A DNA stretch of 64,000 nucleotides from Cyclobacterium sp. SYSU L10401. Its GTDB lineage: Bacteria > Bacteroidota > Bacteroidia > Cytophagales > Cyclobacteriaceae. Position 1 is the stretch's first letter. Each line of letters opens with the position of its first letter. Position numbers and translations under genes: made by a program. The notes under the pieces are model-generated. The model saw nothing but the letters and a program-made list of their open reading frames with translations, ran no database searches and was not told where the DNA came from. The stretch is from NCBI RefSeq assembly GCF_010993705.1, contig NZ_WOFO01000008.1, positions 203,231 through 267,230 of the forward strand, given 5' to 3'. Of the stretch, positions 45,972 to 56,567 are shown in pieces.

Positions 45972-47189
45972 CTACTTTCGCATGATCTGGTGGCCCATTT
46001 TATCCCGCTTGGTTTGCAGGTACCGCTCGTTATGGGGGTTGGAATTGATCTCCAGGGGTACCGTATCTACAATCTCCAGCCCATACCCGGAAAGTCCCAC
46101 CCTTTTGGTGGGGTTATTGGTAATCAACTTGATTTTAGTCACATTCAAATCTCTGAGGATTTGGGCCCCTACGCCATAGTCTCTTTTGTCCATGGGGAAT
46201 CCCAAGGCAAGGTTTGCCTGTACCGTATCCATGCCTTCTTCCTGAAGCTTATAGGCCTTCAGCTTATTGATCAATCCTATGCCGCGGCCTTCTTGGTTCA
46301 TATACAAGACCAGGCCTTTGCCATGTGCTTCGACCATTTTCATTGCCTGATGCAATTGGGGTCCGCAGTCACAACGGCAGGAACCAAATATATCCCCGGT
46401 AATACAGGAGGAGTGTACACGCACCATGACCGTATCCCCCTCTTCCCATTGGCCTTTGATCAGGGCCATGTGGATTTCGTCCGTATTGGTTTGCCGGTAC
46501 GCGATCAGGTCAAAGTCGCCCCATTCTGTAGGCATTTCTACTCCGATCTCTCTTTTGATCAGGCTTTCGTTTTTTAACCGGTAGGCAATCAGGTCTTTGA
46601 TAGAAATCAGCTTGAGGTCAAACCGCTTGGCCACCTGCACCAAATCCGGTAACCTGGCCATGGTGCCGTCCTCATTCATGATTTCCACCAACACACCGGC
46701 CGGCTGTAAACCAGCCAGGCGGGCAAGGTCTATGGCAGCCTCCGTATGTCCGGTTCGCCTCAGCACCCCACCTCTTTTGGCTTTCAATGGGAAAATGTGC
46801 CCGGGCTTTCCCAGTTCTTCCGGTCGTATTTCCGGGTCAATAAGGGCCTTGATGGTTTTGGAACGGTCACTGGCAGAAATCCCTGTCGTACAACCGTGTC
46901 CAATCAGGTCCACAGATACGGTAAATGGGGTTTCGAAGGCAGCCGTGTTGGTACCGACCATCAGGTCCAGGCCCAGCTCTTCACACCTGTCCTCGATCAG
47001 GGGTGCACAGATCAGACCCCGGCCATGGGTTGCCATGAAATTGATGATTTCGGGGGTGACTTTTTCCGCAGCACAGATAAAATCACCTTCATTTTCGCGA
47101 TCTTCATCATCCACCACAATAATGATCTCCCCGTTTCTGGTAGCTTCTATGGCTTCTTCTATGGTATTCAGGTGAAAAGTATCTTCCAT
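45972..47189 (-). CDS. ribBA: Bifunctional 3,4-dihydroxy-2-butanone-4-phosphate synthase / GTP cyclohydrolase II
   Basis: 405-residue fusion that makes both first-branch precursors of riboflavin. The N-terminal RibB half (1-200) has [13 protein letters not shown], the acidic metal loop, HGRGLICAP, and [16 protein letters not shown]. The C-terminal RibA half has the zinc cysteines in [15 protein letters not shown], plus [16 protein letters not shown] and [12 protein letters not shown]. Cytoplasmic. The upstream gap to dnaG is only 78 bp and contains no FMN-riboswitch-like sequence. Confidence 0.97.
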   Translation of the reverse strand: MEDTFHLNTIEEAIEATRNGEIIIVVDDEDRENEGDFICAAEKVTPEIINFMATHGRGLICAPLIEDRCEELGLDLMVGTNTAAFETPFTVSVDLIGHGCTTGISASDRSKTIKALIDPEIRPEELGKPGHIFPLKAKRGGVLRRTGHTEAAIDLARLAGLQPAGVLVEIMNEDGTMARLPDLVQVAKRFDLKLISIKDLIAYRLKNESLIKREIGVEMPTEWGDFDLIAYRQTNTDEIHMALIKGQWEEGDTVMVRVHSSCITGDIFGSCRCDCGPQLHQAMKMVEAHGKGLVLYMNQEGRGIGLINKLKAYKLQEEGMDTVQANLALGFPMDKRDYGVGAQILRDLNVTKIKLITNNPTKRVGLSGYGLEIVDTVPLEINSNPHNERYLQTKRDKMGHQIMRK

Positions 47190-47267
47190 TTTATTTCTTC
47201 ATCTCATTAAATAAAGTCGCAAAATTACGATTATTTATTTGCTTAACCGTTTTTTCGAAATATTAGT

Positions 47268-49193
47268 TTAATTCCTGGAAGGGATTACATTGCCCAATTC
47301 CTGATCTATTTTGGTTTTTAACTGGGTGATTTCCATGTACACCGGCAACAGCTCATTCAATTCGGATTCGGATGCATCCTTTATTTTTTCCTGCACTTCC
47401 AGCCGCATTTTTTTCAGATAGGCACTTTTAAGTTTCAGTGAGATGCGATAGGAAGTATCCGATAAATCATCCGATTCCCTTTTGGTAAATATCTGGTGTT
47501 TGATTTCCCAGTTGAGGGATATTTCCCTGCTTTCAGCAATCATGTCGATTACCTCCTTTTTTACTTCACCGTCCCTGGTGTTGAGGAAATAATCAAACTT
47601 GGGCAGTATGCCCTGTATGAGTGCTTTTTTGTAGTGCAACAAAAGTTTCTGGAATACGGGAGTATCAAATTGCAACTCCTTGATTTCTTCGAGCAGGTAT
47701 TCGCAGACATGCATTTCATCTGATACCTTTTCAAATCCATAGTTGATTAAAATCCGGATCAATTCCCGCTCCTCTTTTATGTTTTTGGGCTGCAGCTTGT
47801 CTTTTTCCTCGGCCGGAGAATCAGGAAGTAGTTCCTCCACGGGGGGAGGTGCCGCTGCCTGGCTACCAGGTTTTTGTTCCTGTTTCAGCAGCTGCCGGTT
47901 GAGCTCCCTCAGCAGGATATCTTCCTCCATGGCCAGCAGCCTGGCCGATTCTTTGGCATAAACGGAGCGGATGATGGGGTCAGGAATCTTAGATATGCTG
48001 AGCACCACCTGCCGGATGGCTTCTGCTTTTTTTATGGGGTCATTGGCCGCTTCATTGGCAAAAAGGTCTATTTTAAAATGGATGAAATCTTTTTCTTCTT
48101 CCTTCAGGAAATTTTGGAAACCGGCCTTGCCGGACTTTCTGGCGAAACTATCGGGGTCTTCCCCTGTTGGAAAAACGACGGCCTTTACATTCAATCCTCC
48201 CTCCAGAAGCATATCAATGCCCCGTAGAGAAGCCTTGATGCCGGCATCATCTCCATCATACAATACGGTAACCTGATCCGAAAACCTTTTGATCAGTTTG
48301 ATTTGGGATGCGGTAAGGGAGGTGCCCGAAGAGGCCACCACATTTTCAATGCCTGCCATGTGCATGGATATGACATCCGTATACCCTTCCACCAGGTAGC
48401 AGTTTCCTTCCTGCCTGATGGCCTGTTTGGCCTGGTAAATACCATAAAGCACATCACTCTTGTGGTAAATGGCCGTTTCGGGAGAGTTGATGTATTTGGG
48501 CTGCTTCTTATCCTGTGTCAGTATCCGCGCCCCAAAGGCAATGGGCTTTCCGCTCAGGTTATGAATGGGGAAAATGACCCTTCCCCTGAAACGGTCGTAG
48601 TAATGGCCCGGGCTGTTTTCCCTTTCCAGAACCAATCCCGCCTTCAGCAGGTTTTCAACCTCATATCCCGATTTTTGGGCCTGAACCAGCAGCTGATCCC
48701 AACTGTCCAGGGCATAGCCCAAATCAAATTTTTCAATGGTTACCGGATCAAAACCCCTTTCCTTATAATAACTCAAACCGATGGACTGGCCCTCTTCGGT
48801 TTTCAGGTTTTCCTGAAAAAATGTTTTGGCAAAGTTGAGGGCTATAAAAAGGCTTTCCCTTTCATTGTAGGCCTGTATATCTGCCGGATCCTGGCTGGCT
48901 TCTTCTTCTATTTCAATGCCATATTTCTGCGCCAGGTGCCGGATGGCTTCGGTAAATCCAATCCCCTCGATGTCCATGATAAACTGGATCGGATCTCCGG
49001 CCTTGCCACATCCGAAGCATTTATAGATTTGCTTGGCAGGGGATACAGAAAAAGAAGGGGTTTTTTCCTGGTGAAAAGGACAACAGGCCCAAAGGTTTTG
49101 TCCTTTTTTCTTGAGGGACACATAATCGTTGACAACTTCTTCAATGTCTACGCACTCCTTTACTTTGTCTGTAGTTTGATTGGATATGGCCAT
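47268..49193 (-). CDS. dnaG: DNA primase DnaG
   Basis: 641 residues. The N-terminal zinc finger uses Cys38-x2-His41 and Cys59-x2-Cys62 (CPFHQEKTPSF...KCFGCGKAGD). The RNA polymerase core has the DnaG blocks GYALDSWDQLL, RGRVIFPIHNLSGKPIAFGARIL and the TOPRIM motifs YLVEGYTDVISM and LYDGDDAGIKASLRG. A flexible Pro/Glu-rich linker (about 445-470) leads to the helicase-binding domain. It makes primers for the lagging strand. Stands near a divergent Mrp ATPase gene. Confidence 0.97.
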   Translation of the reverse strand: MAISNQTTDKVKECVDIEEVVNDYVSLKKKGQNLWACCPFHQEKTPSFSVSPAKQIYKCFGCGKAGDPIQFIMDIEGIGFTEAIRHLAQKYGIEIEEEASQDPADIQAYNERESLFIALNFAKTFFQENLKTEEGQSIGLSYYKERGFDPVTIEKFDLGYALDSWDQLLVQAQKSGYEVENLLKAGLVLERENSPGHYYDRFRGRVIFPIHNLSGKPIAFGARILTQDKKQPKYINSPETAIYHKSDVLYGIYQAKQAIRQEGNCYLVEGYTDVISMHMAGIENVVASSGTSLTASQIKLIKRFSDQVTVLYDGDDAGIKASLRGIDMLLEGGLNVKAVVFPTGEDPDSFARKSGKAGFQNFLKEEEKDFIHFKIDLFANEAANDPIKKAEAIRQVVLSISKIPDPIIRSVYAKESARLLAMEEDILLRELNRQLLKQEQKPGSQAAAPPPVEELLPDSPAEEKDKLQPKNIKEERELIRILINYGFEKVSDEMHVCEYLLEEIKELQFDTPVFQKLLLHYKKALIQGILPKFDYFLNTRDGEVKKEVIDMIAESREISLNWEIKHQIFTKRESDDLSDTSYRISLKLKSAYLKKMRLEVQEKIKDASESELNELLPVYMEITQLKTKIDQELGNVIPSRN

Positions 49194-49376
49194 AATGCTA
49201 CTTCAACCATCAAAGATAAGCTTAATCACTGAAACATGGTAAAGCAAGTTGCGTTGTATAAATTAAACTATTTGTTTCCATGTAGGGTTGGAATGAGTGA
49301 AGTGTACTTTATGCAGGTTGAAATTTTAATAAATGGTAGAATAAGCCTAAATTGCAGGGAAAATTAAAGCGTAGGA

Positions 49377-50474
49377 ATGGATATTTCGAAGGAGAAAATA
49401 TTAAAAGCACTCGGTACCGTAGAAGATCCGGATTTAAAAAAAGATTTGGTTAGCCTGGGGATGATCCAGGATTTGGAAACGGAAGGAGATCAAAAGATCA
49501 AATTTAAGGTAGTACTTACCACCCCGGCCTGTCCATTAAAGGAATTGATCCGGATGAATTGTGAGGAAGCCCTGAAGAAGGCCTTCGGTCCGGATGTACA
49601 AATGGAAATCACCATGACTTCCAATGTGACCACCATCAGGAACGATTCCCCTGTTTTACCCCAGGTGAAAAACATCATTGCGGTAGCTTCAGGAAAGGGT
49701 GGCGTAGGGAAAAGTACCTGTGCTTCCAACCTGGCCGTTTCCCTGGCCCGCTCAGGAGCTAAGGTGGGCTTGATCGATGCCGATATTTTTGGTCCTTCCG
49801 TCCCTACCATGTTCAATGTAGAAGGAGAACAGCCTGCAGTGAAGCAGGAAAACGGGAAAAATATCATCCAGCCTATAGAACAATATGGGGTAAAGCTGAT
49901 GTCCATTGGTTTTCTTACCCCGGCCGAAAGTGCCGTGGTATGGAGAGGCCCCATGGCCAGTTCTGCCCTGAAGCAGTTCATCGGAGATGTGGCTTGGGGA
50001 GAATTGGATTATTTATTGATAGACCTGCCTCCCGGCACCTCCGATATCCACCTGACCATGGTGCAAACCCTTCCGGTGACCGGAGCTGTGATCGTAACTA
50101 CCCCACAAAAGGTAGCTTTGGCAGACGCCACAAAAGCATTGACCATGTTCCAACAGGCACAAATCAATGTCCCTGTTTTAGGAGTTGTGGAAAATATGGC
50201 TTACTTTACACCGGCTGAGCTGCCGGAAAATAAATATTATATTTTCGGCCAGGGAGGTGGAAAGAAGCTTGCAGAGAAATACAAAGTCCCCTATCTGGGA
50301 GAAATCCCATTGGTACAGGGCATCCGTGAAAGTGGGGACAGCGGTTATCCTGCAGTCTTGAAAGAGGGCCTTATAGCGGAAGCCTTTGGGCTTTTTGCGG
50401 AGAATGTCGCCAGGCAGGTAGCCATCAGAAATGCGGAAATGACTAAAACAGAGGTAGTACAGGTAAAAGTATAA
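49377..50474 (+). CDS. apbC: Mrp/NBP35-family iron-sulfur carrier ATPase
   Basis: 365 residues. An N-terminal MIP18/DUF59 domain (about 1-85, with TTPACPLKELIRM) is fused to a deviant-Walker P-loop ATPase: AVASGKGGVGKSTCASN at 102-118, IDADIFGPSVP, DYLLIDLPPGTSDIHL and an ENMAYF segment where the C-terminal CxxC of many Mrp proteins is absent (no CxxC seen). It delivers Fe-S clusters. The partner NifU-like gene begins 2 bp after its stop, which supports a shared Fe-S transfer role. Cytoplasmic. Confidence 0.93.
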   Translation: MDISKEKILKALGTVEDPDLKKDLVSLGMIQDLETEGDQKIKFKVVLTTPACPLKELIRMNCEEALKKAFGPDVQMEITMTSNVTTIRNDSPVLPQVKNIIAVASGKGGVGKSTCASNLAVSLARSGAKVGLIDADIFGPSVPTMFNVEGEQPAVKQENGKNIIQPIEQYGVKLMSIGFLTPAESAVVWRGPMASSALKQFIGDVAWGELDYLLIDLPPGTSDIHLTMVQTLPVTGAVIVTTPQKVALADATKALTMFQQAQINVPVLGVVENMAYFTPAELPENKYYIFGQGGGKKLAEKYKVPYLGEIPLVQGIRESGDSGYPAVLKEGLIAEAFGLFAENVARQVAIRNAEMTKTEVVQVKV

Positions 50475-50476
50475 AC

Positions 50477-50725
50477 ATGTTGGATCAGTATAAAGAGCAA
50501 ATTGAAAGGGCACTGGACACCATCAGGCCTTATTTGGAAGCGGACGGAGGAAATGTTAAGGTCATTGGATTGACCAGGGAAATGGTCTTGCAATTGGAAT
50601 TGACCGGAACCTGCAGCTCCTGCCCCATGTCTACCATGACCCTGAAAGCAGGTGTGGAAGAAGCGATCAAAAAGGCCATCCCGGAGATCAATAGGGTAGA
50701 AGCAGTGAATGTCGAAGTTGCCTGA
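50477..50725 (+). CDS. NifU C-terminal-domain Fe-S scaffold protein
   Basis: 82 residues: IRPYLEADGGNVKVIG, GTCSSCPMSTMTLKAGVEEAIKKAIPEI is the NifU-C/Nfu signature, with Cys46 and Cys49 bridging a cluster across a dimer. A stand-alone Nfu-type domain without the A-type extension seen in NfuA. Two bp after apbC, so it is in the same operon. Confidence 0.94.
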   Translation: MLDQYKEQIERALDTIRPYLEADGGNVKVIGLTREMVLQLELTGTCSSCPMSTMTLKAGVEEAIKKAIPEINRVEAVNVEVA

Positions 50726-50743
50726 ACCTTCTTTTTCAACTTT

Positions 50744-53700
50744 ATGGTAAATTTAAAGCAAGCACTGGTACGACTCACTGTCCCGGTGCTCTTCTTTTTT
50801 ATGGGGCATGCACCCATGTCTCATAGCCAGGGCTCTCATTCACCTCAACATGAGCATACCGAGCAATGTGGCGCGGTATATCTGGAAGAAAAACAGGCCA
50901 GTCAGCTGGGATATTTTGGGACCAAGGCCTATTTCGAATCCTGGTTTGAGGACAAAAAGGCCCAGTTAAGGCAAAGCCAGTCCGGTAGCAGGATACTCAA
51001 TGAAGGCATCAGACAAATTCCCGTAGTCGTTCACATCATCCATCAGGGGGAGCCCGTTGGCACCGGGACCAATATTTCTGAGGCCCAGATCCTGGATCAA
51101 ATGCGGATCATAAATGAGGATTTTCAGCAACGCAATGAGAACTTTTCCATCACTCCGGATGAATTTTTGGGTGTGGCGGCCAGTGCCAACATAGAGTTTG
51201 TTTTGGCCAAACAGCGGCCGGAGGGCTTGCCCACCAATGGTATCAACAGGGTTCAGGGACCTAAAAGTATTTACAGTTCAAGGGATGCTGCCTTGGTAGC
51301 CGATTTGGTCTCCTGGCCTCCGGAGGAATACCTGAATATATGGGTGCTTCCCCTAATTGGCCTGGAGCTGGGTTATGGCAGTTTTCCAATTTCTGATGAA
51401 TTGGAGGGTTTGGATAATATCCCCACTTCCAGAATGATGGATGGGGTGGGTGTAGATACCTATAATTTTGGCAGCATTGGCAATGTTGACGAGGGATCTT
51501 TAGGAAGGACTGCCACGCATGAATTGGGTCATTTCCTGGGTTTAAGACACATTTGGGGAGATGGGGGTAGAAGCTGTGAGCGGGATGATTTCGTAGCCGA
51601 TACCCCTTTGCAAGATTTCTATAACGAGGCATGTCGGATCAGCATTCCCCGCGAATCCTGTGGCTCCAGGGACATGGTTGAAAATTTTATGGATTATACA
51701 CCTGACGAGTGTATGAGCTTGTTTACCGCAGGTCAGGTGGAGCGAATGGATGTGGTCCTGGCCTTTAGCCCAAGGAGAAACTCCCTGTTGACCAGCAGGG
51801 CCCTGCAGGAACCAGAAATGCCGGAGCTGGACCTGAGAATGGATGAAATCCTTTACCCCTCCGAATTTAATTGTGATCAGGAAGTGGATGCCCGGGTAAG
51901 GGTAATCAATTCGGGCAAATCCGACATTACAGCTGTGAGGGTAGCTGCCATTTTGAATGGAGACCTACAATTTACGCAGTTGTTTGACCTGGACCTTTCC
52001 AGTGAGGAATCTGAAATACTAACCCTGGACCCCTTATTTTTTGAAGAGGGCGATAATATACTGGAAGTAGAAGTCCTTGAGGTGAATGGGGCGTCCGATA
52101 GGAACCCATTTAACAATAGCTCTACAACTTCCGTAGATTATGTTGTGCGGAGAAACCTGCCCTATGCTTATCCGGGACACCAGGTGGCCACAGATTGGGA
52201 TATCGTCAATGAGGATAATGCCATTACCTGGCAAAGTCTCAACAGGTTGATTGGCGGGGAGCAGGAGGACTTGTACTACATCAATAATTTTAATTATAAC
52301 CGAAGCGGGGAAGTGGATTATTTGATCAGTCCCAGATTTGATTTGACCTCGATCCCCAATCCTCAACTTACATTCGAGGTGGCCTATGCTCCCTATAGCA
52401 ACCCCCTTCTCCAGGAGAATCTTTTGGTCGCCATTTCAACCGATTGTGGGAACAGCTTTGATCTGTTAGCTGCCCCCTACAACAAATCCGAAGACCGGTT
52501 GGCCACCCAACCCGCAACCACAAGTGATTTTTTTCCCGATTCTCCCGATCAATTCAGGAGGGAAGTGCTCAACCTTTCTCCTTATGCAGGAAATCCGGAC
52601 GTTCGCATCGCATTCGTTTCCGTTAATGGCTATGGTAACAATATATTCATCAAGGATATCGCCATAGAACAGGAAGAGATATTTGATTACAATTTTGAGT
52701 TTACCGGTATGGATAACCCAATGCCTGTGGTCAGCCGGCTGCCAGAAGAGGAAAGACTAGGACTGGTGAATACCGGAGAAGTAGATATCAGGCGATTCAG
52801 GATTATCCGTACGACCAACATTACATCCCGGGATACTTTTGATGTAGCCGAAGATTTGTACGTAGGTGATAACATTAAAATTTCCCTGCCCAATGAGAAC
52901 CCCTTTCGGTATGGATTAAACAGGTTGGAATATTTAATCAGGGATCCTAATTTAGAAACCAATCAACCCAAGACAGATGAATTGAATTATCATTTCTATG
53001 CAGATAGTACCAGGACCCAAAGTCCCTGGAGGGCTACATTTGATAGATCGGATGAGTTTGAATCCTGGGTAAGCATCAATACTGAGGCTGATTTGCCGAG
53101 TTGGCAACCCTATCCGGAAAGTAATCAGGAAGGTGACCTGCTGAGAATGGCAAGAATGGAACCGGGTAATTCCTATTGGCTGGCTTCTCCGGAATTTTCT
53201 CTGGAAAGTACGTCCAGGGCCAGCCTGTTCTTTCATTGGGCAGGCATAGGTTTTGACCCCAGTAGTGAGGCTGCTTTTTCGGTTTGGGTAAGCAGGAATC
53301 GCGGGCTGAGTGGTTTAAAAATCTGGGAAGCTAAAGGAAATGAGCTGCAGACCCAATCCGGAGCTCCGGGGGGATTTCCGGAAGACAAGGATTCCTTTGA
53401 AAGAACCTATATCAATCTCAATCGCTATGCGGGATTGGAGGATGTCCGGATTTATTTTAAGATAGAGCAGGTGGCGGACCCGGATGCCGTCATGTATTTG
53501 GATGACATAGAATTGTTTTTCTCTGACAATCCCGATCCGGTGGATCCCGGACCGATTGATTTGGTGGTTTATCCCAATCCTGTGGAAGACATCGTGAACC
53601 TTACCTTTAACCTCGAATCCCATAAAGATCTAAGGATTAAGTTTTACACTTTTTCCGGAAAATTGGTTGTCGATAATGAATTTCCGGCTACCCTTAACCA

Positions 53701-53800
53701 AACTTACTCCTTTGGGAAGCAATCTCTGGGTTCCGGCCTGTTTATTGTGGAGGTTTCCGGGGATGGTGTTTATTATACCAAAAAATTGATTGTTCAGTAA
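50744..53800 (+). CDS. Secreted M43-family (pappalysin-like) zinc metalloprotease with T9SS tail
   Basis: 1018 residues. Signal peptide (LTVPVLFFFMGHAPMSHSQG), a short prodomain, and a metzincin domain with HELGHFLGLRH (His259, Glu260, His263, His269) and the downstream Met-turn MVENFMDYTPDECMSLF, followed by IPVVVHIIH-type family blocks. After a CARDB-like region (about 365-460) come MAM-like/jelly-roll domains and a C-terminal type IX sorting domain (VVYPNPVEDIVNLTF to KKLIVQ). It is exported, cleaved and attached or released at the surface. The gene begins 18 bp after the nfu stop, possibly by read-through. Substrate unknown. Confidence 0.93.
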   Translation: MVNLKQALVRLTVPVLFFFMGHAPMSHSQGSHSPQHEHTEQCGAVYLEEKQASQLGYFGTKAYFESWFEDKKAQLRQSQSGSRILNEGIRQIPVVVHIIHQGEPVGTGTNISEAQILDQMRIINEDFQQRNENFSITPDEFLGVAASANIEFVLAKQRPEGLPTNGINRVQGPKSIYSSRDAALVADLVSWPPEEYLNIWVLPLIGLELGYGSFPISDELEGLDNIPTSRMMDGVGVDTYNFGSIGNVDEGSLGRTATHELGHFLGLRHIWGDGGRSCERDDFVADTPLQDFYNEACRISIPRESCGSRDMVENFMDYTPDECMSLFTAGQVERMDVVLAFSPRRNSLLTSRALQEPEMPELDLRMDEILYPSEFNCDQEVDARVRVINSGKSDITAVRVAAILNGDLQFTQLFDLDLSSEESEILTLDPLFFEEGDNILEVEVLEVNGASDRNPFNNSSTTSVDYVVRRNLPYAYPGHQVATDWDIVNEDNAITWQSLNRLIGGEQEDLYYINNFNYNRSGEVDYLISPRFDLTSIPNPQLTFEVAYAPYSNPLLQENLLVAISTDCGNSFDLLAAPYNKSEDRLATQPATTSDFFPDSPDQFRREVLNLSPYAGNPDVRIAFVSVNGYGNNIFIKDIAIEQEEIFDYNFEFTGMDNPMPVVSRLPEEERLGLVNTGEVDIRRFRIIRTTNITSRDTFDVAEDLYVGDNIKISLPNENPFRYGLNRLEYLIRDPNLETNQPKTDELNYHFYADSTRTQSPWRATFDRSDEFESWVSINTEADLPSWQPYPESNQEGDLLRMARMEPGNSYWLASPEFSLESTSRASLFFHWAGIGFDPSSEAAFSVWVSRNRGLSGLKIWEAKGNELQTQSGAPGGFPEDKDSFERTYINLNRYAGLEDVRIYFKIEQVADPDAVMYLDDIELFFSDNPDPVDPGPIDLVVYPNPVEDIVNLTFNLESHKDLRIKFYTFSGKLVVDNEFPATLNQTYSFGKQSLGSGLFIVEVSGDGVYYTKKLIVQ

Positions 53801-53952
53801 TACCAAATAACGGGGATTGACGTTAAATCAAAAAAATACGTTCATATCATTCTCCTTCTGGAATTATAGCCGTAATTTGCCGTAGGATTTACTGGAAGGT
53901 AAAAATTCATTTTACCTTTCTCAATTTATCCCGGATTTGCCTTTGTTAGCCT

Positions 53953-54726
53953 ATGAATGATTTAAAAACAGGATTGAAAAAGATTGGAACCCATCTGTTG
54001 ATTATTTTGGGGATTCTATTCGCACTTTTATTTGTTTTTTTTAAAGTTTATTTACCGGGATATACCCACCATGGGGAGTCCGTTACGGTGCCCGATTTGG
54101 AAGGGTTTGATTATGAAGAAGTTCGCAACTACCTGGAAGACAGGGGGCTTGCTTTGGAGATTACGCCTGACAGCGGATTTGTAGCCGAAGCCAAGCCTAT
54201 GGAAGTGCTCAAGCAAAACCCCAAACCGGGGGCTAAAGTAAAGCAGGACAGGAAAATATATGTCACCCTGAATGCCAAAAATGCTCCCCTGATCCGCATG
54301 CCCAACCTGGTTAACACGCCACTTAAAAATGCGCAGGAAATTTTACTTAATTTCGGGCTCGTCAGAGGGGATATCGTCTATGTACCGGATATTGGAATCA
54401 ATGTGGTCTTGGAACAAAAATACAGGGGACGGGATATCAAGGAAGGATTTGAAATACCCAAAGGCTCACAAATAGACCTGGTGGTAGGTGATGGCCTGGG
54501 CAATCAGATTCTTGAAATGCCCAATATCATTGGAATGGATGATGTAGAGGCTGAATTTTTAATTCTGGGCTCCGGCTTGAGCATGGGTAATATCAACTAT
54601 GTGGAAACGGACACGGTGCCTAAGGGTACGGTGGTCAAGCAGTTGCCTCCGGCAGGTTTGGATATGAAAACCGGAGAGAGGGTAGATGTTTGGGTATCAG
54701 AACTATCGGATGAAATAAACTTTTGA
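53953..54726 (+). CDS. PASTA-domain membrane protein
   Basis: 257 residues with one N-terminal membrane anchor (THLLIILGILFALLFVFFKVYL) and three extracytoplasmic PASTA domains (about 43-110: VPDLEGFDYEEVRNYLEDRGL; 111-185: MPNLVNTPLKNAQEILLNFGL; 190-255: MPNIIGMDDVEAEFLILGSGL). PASTA modules bind peptidoglycan fragments. There is no kinase or transpeptidase domain; stand-alone PASTA proteins like this are common next to rluD in the phylum. The stop overlaps the next ATG (TGATG at 54724-54728). Confidence 0.93.
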   Translation: MNDLKTGLKKIGTHLLIILGILFALLFVFFKVYLPGYTHHGESVTVPDLEGFDYEEVRNYLEDRGLALEITPDSGFVAEAKPMEVLKQNPKPGAKVKQDRKIYVTLNAKNAPLIRMPNLVNTPLKNAQEILLNFGLVRGDIVYVPDIGINVVLEQKYRGRDIKEGFEIPKGSQIDLVVGDGLGNQILEMPNIIGMDDVEAEFLILGSGLSMGNINYVETDTVPKGTVVKQLPPAGLDMKTGERVDVWVSELSDEINF

Positions 54727-56564
54727 TGTCAAAAAGAGGCTTATCGGTCATCACCATTTTCCTGTTATCGGTTTTCCTTCTTCATCAAAAAGGATACGGG
54801 CAATTCCGTCAATTGCCGGTTCCCCAATCAACCCTTTTAAAAAAGGAATCTTTTCCCAACCAAAGGGTAAAGCAAACGCAGCCACAGCTCCCCTTTTGGG
54901 AGGATTTTTCATCGGGTTTGATCTCCGAAGAAAGGTGGGAATCCAGGGGCGCTGTCAGTTCTTTTACGATAGGCATTGATCCCCCTTCATTGGGAGTGGT
55001 GTTTCTGGATGGTGTGGATGAAAACGGAAATCCTTATGCTCAAAGCCGGCTGGAAAATGGAGAAGGCGATGAGCTGGTATCTTTGCCTATTCCTTTAACG
55101 GATTTGAGTGAAGCAGCGGCCGCTTCCTTGTATATCAGTTTTTTCTGGCAGGCAGGAGGCAAGGGAGAAATGCCGGACGAAAATGACGGGCTGGGATTGT
55201 ACTATTTGGACCGGGAGGAAAACTGGCAGGAAGTATGGCGACAGCAGGGGGGAGAGGAGGTAAGCCAGGAGAATTTTGAACAGGTAGTATTGTCTATTCC
55301 CTCCGAATTCCATCATGAAAACTTTCGATTTAAATTTGCGCATAGCGGACGACTGTCCGGCCCTTTTGATACCTGGATCATAGATTATATTTTTTTAAAT
55401 ACCGGAAGGGATCCGGAGGATACCTTTACCGAAGACAGGGCATTGACCAGATTGCCTGGCAGTCCCTTTAGCCCCTATCAGGCCATACCGCATTTTGAAT
55501 TTGACCCGGAACTGCTCAGTGGAACAGTGGATGGGGAGTTTAAAAACCTGGCCAACCGCTTCCGGGCCATGGAATATACCATTGAGCTCAGGGATGCGGC
55601 TACCGGTAGGATGATCGCCCAACCCAACCTGAGGACGCCGTTTAACCCTGTTCCCCAGGCATTGGAACGAAGGGGGTTTTCCAGTAACATGCCGGAATCC
55701 GTGGATATCATGGCAGATAATCCCTTTGACCTGGAAGTCATCACCAGCCTGAGTGCAGGGGATGGGTTTTTGGTGGAGGCCATTACCGGGCAGGACACCT
55801 TGTACAATACCGGGGTAGACTTCCGGGTAAATGATACCAGCAAAGTGCTGATCCCTTTCCGGGATTATTATGCCTATGACAATGGTTCGCCCGACTATGC
55901 GGCCGGGATCAACCAAAGGGGAGGCATGCTGGCCCTGCAGTATGAGGCATTGAATCCTGGTTATGTTTCCGGGGTCAGTATCAATTTCACCAATTTTTCG
56001 CAAAGGGGCAGTGCCATTGAATTAATGGTTTGGGATTCCCTGGATAATGAACCTTTGTATCAAAAAGAAGTGATCATTCCACCGGATACGGCATTGACTT
56101 CTTTTGCCTATTTTCCCCTGGACACCAATATCATGGTTCAGGAAACCTTTTACGTCGGATTTACCCAGTTTTCCAATGAATACATTCATGTAGGCCTGGA
56201 CAAGAGTGGAGATACAGGGGACAGGGTCTTCTATAATGTGCTGGGCTCCTGGCAGCAAAACGAGGAGGTAGCCGGCAACCTGATGATCCGGCCCCACCTG
56301 AGCCCTTCTCCGCCCGTGGAGGTTTCGGATGAGACAGCGACCGAAATGCTGCTTTACCCCAATCCGGTGCAGGACCGGCTTTATGTCAGTGGTGAAGTGG
56401 ATGAAATGGAGGTTTATGATTTTCAGGGAAGGCGGATAAAAATCCCCCGGGAAGGGGATAAAAATGGGGAAATTCTTAATTTTACGGGCATTCAAAAAGG
56501 AATGTATTTAATCAAATTCACACAAGGTGAAAACGCTTTCACCAAAAGAATAATAGTCAAATAA
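54726..56564 (+). CDS. T9SS type A sorting-domain secreted protein
   Basis: 612 residues from ATG 54726, which overlaps the preceding stop by one base. Signal peptide (LSVITIFLLSVFLLHQKGYGQ). The mature part is beta-rich: an N-terminal jelly-roll-like region (FWEDFSSGLISEERWES, NFRFKFAHSGRLSGPFDTWIIDYIFLN) as in other surface proteins, an unassigned central domain, and a C-terminal type IX sorting domain (LYPNPVQDRLYVSG to KRIIVK). No enzyme motif recognised. Coupling with the PASTA protein suggests co-regulated envelope function. Confidence 0.88.
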   Translation: MSKRGLSVITIFLLSVFLLHQKGYGQFRQLPVPQSTLLKKESFPNQRVKQTQPQLPFWEDFSSGLISEERWESRGAVSSFTIGIDPPSLGVVFLDGVDENGNPYAQSRLENGEGDELVSLPIPLTDLSEAAAASLYISFFWQAGGKGEMPDENDGLGLYYLDREENWQEVWRQQGGEEVSQENFEQVVLSIPSEFHHENFRFKFAHSGRLSGPFDTWIIDYIFLNTGRDPEDTFTEDRALTRLPGSPFSPYQAIPHFEFDPELLSGTVDGEFKNLANRFRAMEYTIELRDAATGRMIAQPNLRTPFNPVPQALERRGFSSNMPESVDIMADNPFDLEVITSLSAGDGFLVEAITGQDTLYNTGVDFRVNDTSKVLIPFRDYYAYDNGSPDYAAGINQRGGMLALQYEALNPGYVSGVSINFTNFSQRGSAIELMVWDSLDNEPLYQKEVIIPPDTALTSFAYFPLDTNIMVQETFYVGFTQFSNEYIHVGLDKSGDTGDRVFYNVLGSWQQNEEVAGNLMIRPHLSPSPPVEVSDETATEMLLYPNPVQDRLYVSGEVDEMEVYDFQGRRIKIPREGDKNGEILNFTGIQKGMYLIKFTQGENAFTKRIIVK

Positions 56565-56567
56565 GTC

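Noticed and set aside
47190..47267. Possible FMN riboswitch upstream of ribBA.
   Set aside because: The gap is only 78 bp and contains no RFN-element conserved blocks.
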